8,821 nucleotides of DNA from B8-G4 sp033720735 (GTDB lineage: Bacteria > Bacteroidota > Bacteroidia > Chitinophagales > Saprospiraceae), in contig JAWWBX010000182.1 of the NCBI GenBank assembly GCA_033720735.1, positions 1 to 8,821 of the forward strand, given 5' to 3'. Each line of letters begins with the position of its first letter. Position 1 is the first letter of the stretch. The notes beneath the pieces were generated by a model. It searched no databases. It was given only the letters and a program-made list of their open reading frames with translations, and was not told the origin of the DNA. Positions 7,112 to 8,821 of this stretch are shown piece after piece. Made by a program: the position numbers and the translations under genes.

Positions 7112-8536
7112 CTATTGCACCAGCTTACGAACGTCCGCGATCTTGCCTTCGACGGCGGACCAGGCTACCGTGGCCGGGCTGGCCAAATGGGAGATGACTC
7201 CCTTGCCCTGACGGTGCTCGAAGTTCCTGTTGGTCGAGGAGATAATTCGTGCGCCCGGCACGAAACTTTCCCCACCGGCTCCTCCGCTCATGCACAATGA
7301 ACAGCCCGGTTCACGCCACTCGAATCCCGCTGCTTTGAATATGTCGGCGATCCCCGCCGCTTCCGCTCTGCGCTTGACAGCCATCGAACCCGGAGTGCAG
7401 ATCGCCTGTATGTGCGGCGCTACTTTCCGCCCTCTCAGGATTGAAGCGGCGACCTCCAGATCGCTGAAGCGGCTGTTCGTGCATGAGCCGATGAATGCGC
7501 CATCGATTGCGAGCCCTTCAAGCGGCATACCGGGCTGAAGGCGGGTGTAGGCAAAAGCCTTGCGGATATCGGCACGGTCATCAGCTGTCGCGTCATCCGC
7601 CTCACCAGGAACGCGATTGTCAATATTGATCACATGCTCCGGGCTGGTACCCCAGGTGACCTGGGGTGAAATCCGGCTGCAGTCGATGCTGATCTCCTCA
7701 TCGAACCGTGCTGCCTCATCGCTCCGCAAGCTGTCCCAATAGGCCACCGCGCGATCCCACAAAGCGCCTTGGGGGGCAAACGGTTTGCCATTTAGGTACT
7801 CATAGGTCACGGAGTCGGGTGCGATAAAGCCTGTCCGGGCGGACATTTCAACCGCCATGTTGCAGATCGACAAGCGCCCCTCGATACTCATCGATCGCAG
7901 CGCTTCACCCGCGAACTCAACTGCAAATCCCACGCCGGCTTTCGCGGATACCTGGCCGATAAGGTAAAGGATGAGATCTTTCGGATAGACGCCCGATGGC
8001 AATGCGCCATCGAAATTCACCCGCATGTTCCTGGGTTTGGTCAAGATCACGCACTGGCTCGTCAGCGCGACCTCCCCATCAGTGGAGCCCACACCAAAAC
8101 CGATGGTGCCAACCCCGCCGACGGTGCAGGTGTGGCTGTCACCACAGACCAGCGTCGTGCCCGGCAACGCAAGGCCCAGCTCCGGTGAGATTACGTGAAC
8201 GATTCCCTGGCGATCGTCACCGAGATCGTACAAGGGAACGCCGTACTGCCGGCAACCCTGCCGCAAACCGCGTATGAACTCAGTGCCATTGGGTATTTGA
8301 GTCAGATCGCTACGCCCGGGGACCGTATCGACGACGTGGTCCACTGTCGCGAATGTGAGCTCGGCGTTGCGGACCTTATGGCCTTTTTCAGACAGGCCTT
8401 TAAACGACATCGCCCCGCTCAATTCATGCAGAAAATGCCGGTCGACATGCAAGAGACACGTGTTGTGACCAAGGTCGGAAACGATGTGATCGTTCCAGAC
8501 CTTGTCAAAATAGGTCAACCCTTCAGCCACTGGCAT
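7112..8536 (-). CDS. LeuC-like [4Fe-4S] dehydratase large subunit
   Basis: A 474-residue bacterial-type LeuC homologue (E. coli LeuC is 466). The three Fe-S ligands are present: Cys352 in GSCTNSR (350-356) and Cys412/Cys415 in PGCSLC (410-415). CGDSHT (131-136), SPQVTWGTSPE (290-300) and the substrate-binding arginines in STNRNFEHRQG (434-444; Arg437, Arg442) are also intact. Usually conserved positions have changed: HTATHGAFG is HTCTVGGVG (135-143), SEVEHVLATQ is TDGEVALTSQ (152-161), and the AMNxD after the second cysteine pair is replaced by SGGAGG (417-422) with about two extra residues. ATG 8536 is fixed by an in-frame TAG two codons upstream; the ribosome-binding site is poor. First gene of the operon. 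Role: with the LeuD-like subunit, dehydration/hydration of a substituted malate, such as a 2,3-dialkylmalate. No leuA or leuB lies nearby. Confidence 0.9.
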   Translation of the reverse strand: MPVAEGLTYFDKVWNDHIVSDLGHNTCLLHVDRHFLHELSGAMSFKGLSEKGHKVRNAELTFATVDHVVDTVPGRSDLTQIPNGTEFIRGLRQGCRQYGVPLYDLGDDRQGIVHVISPELGLALPGTTLVCGDSHTCTVGGVGTIGFGVGSTDGEVALTSQCVILTKPRNMRVNFDGALPSGVYPKDLILYLIGQVSAKAGVGFAVEFAGEALRSMSIEGRLSICNMAVEMSARTGFIAPDSVTYEYLNGKPFAPQGALWDRAVAYWDSLRSDEAARFDEEISIDCSRISPQVTWGTSPEHVINIDNRVPGEADDATADDRADIRKAFAYTRLQPGMPLEGLAIDGAFIGSCTNSRFSDLEVAASILRGRKVAPHIQAICTPGSMAVKRRAEAAGIADIFKAAGFEWREPGCSLCMSGGAGGESFVPGARIISSTNRNFEHRQGKGVISHLASPATVAWSAVEGKIADVRKLVQ

Positions 8537-8593
8537 TCTCTATGCACAGGTTCCCGGGTTTCTGATTGATGATCCCATCTCTGTTCCCGATCC

Positions 8594-8639
8594 GCATATT
8601 GGAAAAAGCCGGAAACATACAGGCATGTTCGCCCAATGC
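8594..8639. promoter_or_regulatory. Nested inverted repeats, possible operator
   Basis: AACAT (8614-8618) and ATGTT (8625-8629) form a perfect 5-bp inverted repeat with a 6-bp spacer. It sits inside a wider imperfect one, GCATATTGG (8594-8602) against CCAATGC (8633-8639). The position, 60-100 bp upstream of the first operon gene, suits a regulator site. Short arms make chance occurrence quite possible, and no regulator gene is in the window. Confidence 0.22.
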
Positions 8640-8744
8640 TCGCATTCCTGTGCCACATTGAGGAATTAAATTGAGAATCCAGCCTCACAAAACTCACAGC
8701 CGCTTCTCAACCATGCATAGCCTGCCCATCGATGCTCAGTGTAT

Positions 8745-8760
8745 GCGGATACAAAAATAG
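8745..8760 (-). repeat. Subterminal degenerate copy of the terminal-repeat core
   Basis: On the + strand, GCGGATACAAAAATAG (8745-8760) repeats the right terminal repeat's core GCGGATAACAAAAACCTA (8785-8802) in the same orientation, 40 bp further inside, with small deletions. A weaker counterpart, TATTTTTGG then CCCGCC, lies at 44-58 inside the left end. Multiple core copies at each end are typical of elements whose transposase binds several sites (Tn7- and Tn402-like), but they would also fit a regulator with paired sites. Confidence 0.5.
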
Positions 8761-8761
8761 A

Positions 8762-8813
8762 CCCGAAATACAATTAAAAGCTTGGCGGATAACAAAAACC
8801 TATGACAGTCGGT
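8762..8813 (-). repeat. Right copy of 52-bp imperfect inverted repeat
   Basis: The reverse complement matches bases 1-52 at 44 of 52 positions without gaps. The outermost part reads TATGACAGTCG on the + strand (8801-8811), the complement of the left end's CGACTGTCATA. Similarity stops near 8813-8814, leaving eight bases of apparent outside sequence (8814-8821). Confidence 0.8.
8767..8795 (-). promoter_or_regulatory. Possible operon promoter inside right inverted repeat
   Basis: Reading leftward, TTGTTA (8795-8790), 17 bp, then TGTATT (8772-8767): the same hexamers and spacing as in the left repeat, each matching sigma70 consensus at 4 of 6. If used, it would give a leader of roughly 220 nt before the LeuC-like gene. 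Conservation of both hexamers between the two repeats is suggestive, but it may simply reflect conservation of the whole repeat. Confidence 0.22.
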
Positions 8814-8821
8814 CTTGTACG

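Larger units (their letters stand above)
8537..8761 (-). promoter_or_regulatory. Operon leader/upstream region
   Basis: About 225 bp between the first operon gene and the right inverted repeat, where the operon promoter must lie if transcription starts inside this window. No strong sigma70 or sigma54 promoter stands out. It contains the perfect palindrome CATCGATG (8727-8734), the nested inverted repeat at 8594-8639, and the 9-mer ATCCGCATA present once on each strand (8590-8598 and complement of 8742-8750). A GTG-initiated frame of about 60 codons (8697-8515) runs into the LeuC-like start but has no ribosome-binding site and is not called. Confidence 0.4.
1..8813. mobile_element. Putative TIR-bounded catabolic unit without a transposase
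   Basis: The two edges carry matching inverted repeats (1-52 and 8762-8813, 44 of 52 positions identical). Between them lie a complete five-enzyme operon and one hydrolase gene. No transposase, integrase, resolvase or regulator gene is visible inside, so if this is mobile it would be a passenger unit moved in trans, or the outer part of a larger element whose transposition genes lie outside. Target-site duplications cannot be tested, because only about 2 bases lie outside the left repeat and 8 outside the right. The repeats contain TGTCA reading inward, and 5'-TG...CA-3' ends are known from Mu/Tn552/Tn7/Tn402-type DDE elements. That family link is inference. A shared promoter/operator is the competing reading. 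Confidence 0.35.

Noticed and set aside
6623..7300. 225-codon rightward frame across the LeuD/LeuC junction
   Set aside because: Antisense to two secure genes; no motif, no plausible start context.
6443..8536. Housekeeping leucine biosynthesis leuCD
   Set aside because: No leuA/leuB nearby, several invariant motifs changed in both subunits, and tight coupling to a C-C lyase and HyuAB; kept only as an alternative.
8515..8697. 60-codon leftward frame overlapping the LeuC-like start
   Set aside because: GTG start without a Shine-Dalgarno sequence, no recognisable family, overlaps a secure gene start; most likely chance.
1..8821. CRISPR array, tRNA, rRNA or integron attC sites
   Set aside because: No regularly spaced direct repeats, no cloverleaf or rRNA-like sequence, and no integrase or attC core motifs seen.

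Overview
The window looks like one compact catabolic gene cluster from a bacterium. Moderate-to-high GC by eye, strong but not extreme G/C at third codon positions, and tightly coupled genes would suit a pseudomonadote. No rRNA, tRNA or marker gene is present, so the taxon cannot be fixed.

Layout. Bases 1-355 hold the left copy of an inverted repeat and otherwise only a doubtful 20-codon reading frame. A secreted or lipid-anchored alpha/beta hydrolase runs rightward at 356-1270. A 207-bp convergent gap with a weak hairpin follows. The rest is a leftward operon, transcribed from about 8.8 kb down to 1478. In transcription order it contains: a LeuC-like aconitase-superfamily large subunit (8536-7112); a LeuD-like small subunit (7108-6443); an isocitrate-lyase/PEP-mutase superfamily C-C lyase of the methylisocitrate / 2,3-dimethylmalate lyase type (6446-5580); an unannotated 44-codon frame (5587-5453); a HyuA-type ATP-binding hydantoinase/oxoprolinase/carboxylase subunit (5436-3358); and its HyuB partner (3334-1478). 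Junctions are -8 to +23 nt, so one polycistronic transcript with translational coupling is likely.

How the genes may work together (inference). HyuA/HyuB proteins use ATP to open lactam or imide rings, or to carboxylate ketones. LeuCD-like enzymes dehydrate, hydrate or isomerise substituted malates. The lyase splits 2-hydroxy-dicarboxylates into pyruvate (or another 2-oxo acid) plus a carboxylic acid. A LeuCD homologue beside such a lyase resembles the end of nicotinate fermentation (dimethylmaleate hydratase DmdAB plus 2,3-dimethylmalate lyase). With HyuAB in place of the known ring-opening enzyme, the cluster could be a route for an N-heterocycle or cyclic imide giving a dialkylmaleate or malate, then cleavage to central metabolites. 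The substrate is not determined by the sequence.

The most notable non-coding signal is a 52-bp inverted repeat (44/52 identical) at the extreme left (1-52) and right (8762-8813) edges. A second, degenerate copy of its core lies just inside each end. This suggests the cluster is a TIR-bounded unit with no transposase of its own in view. The alternative is a shared inward-facing promoter/operator.
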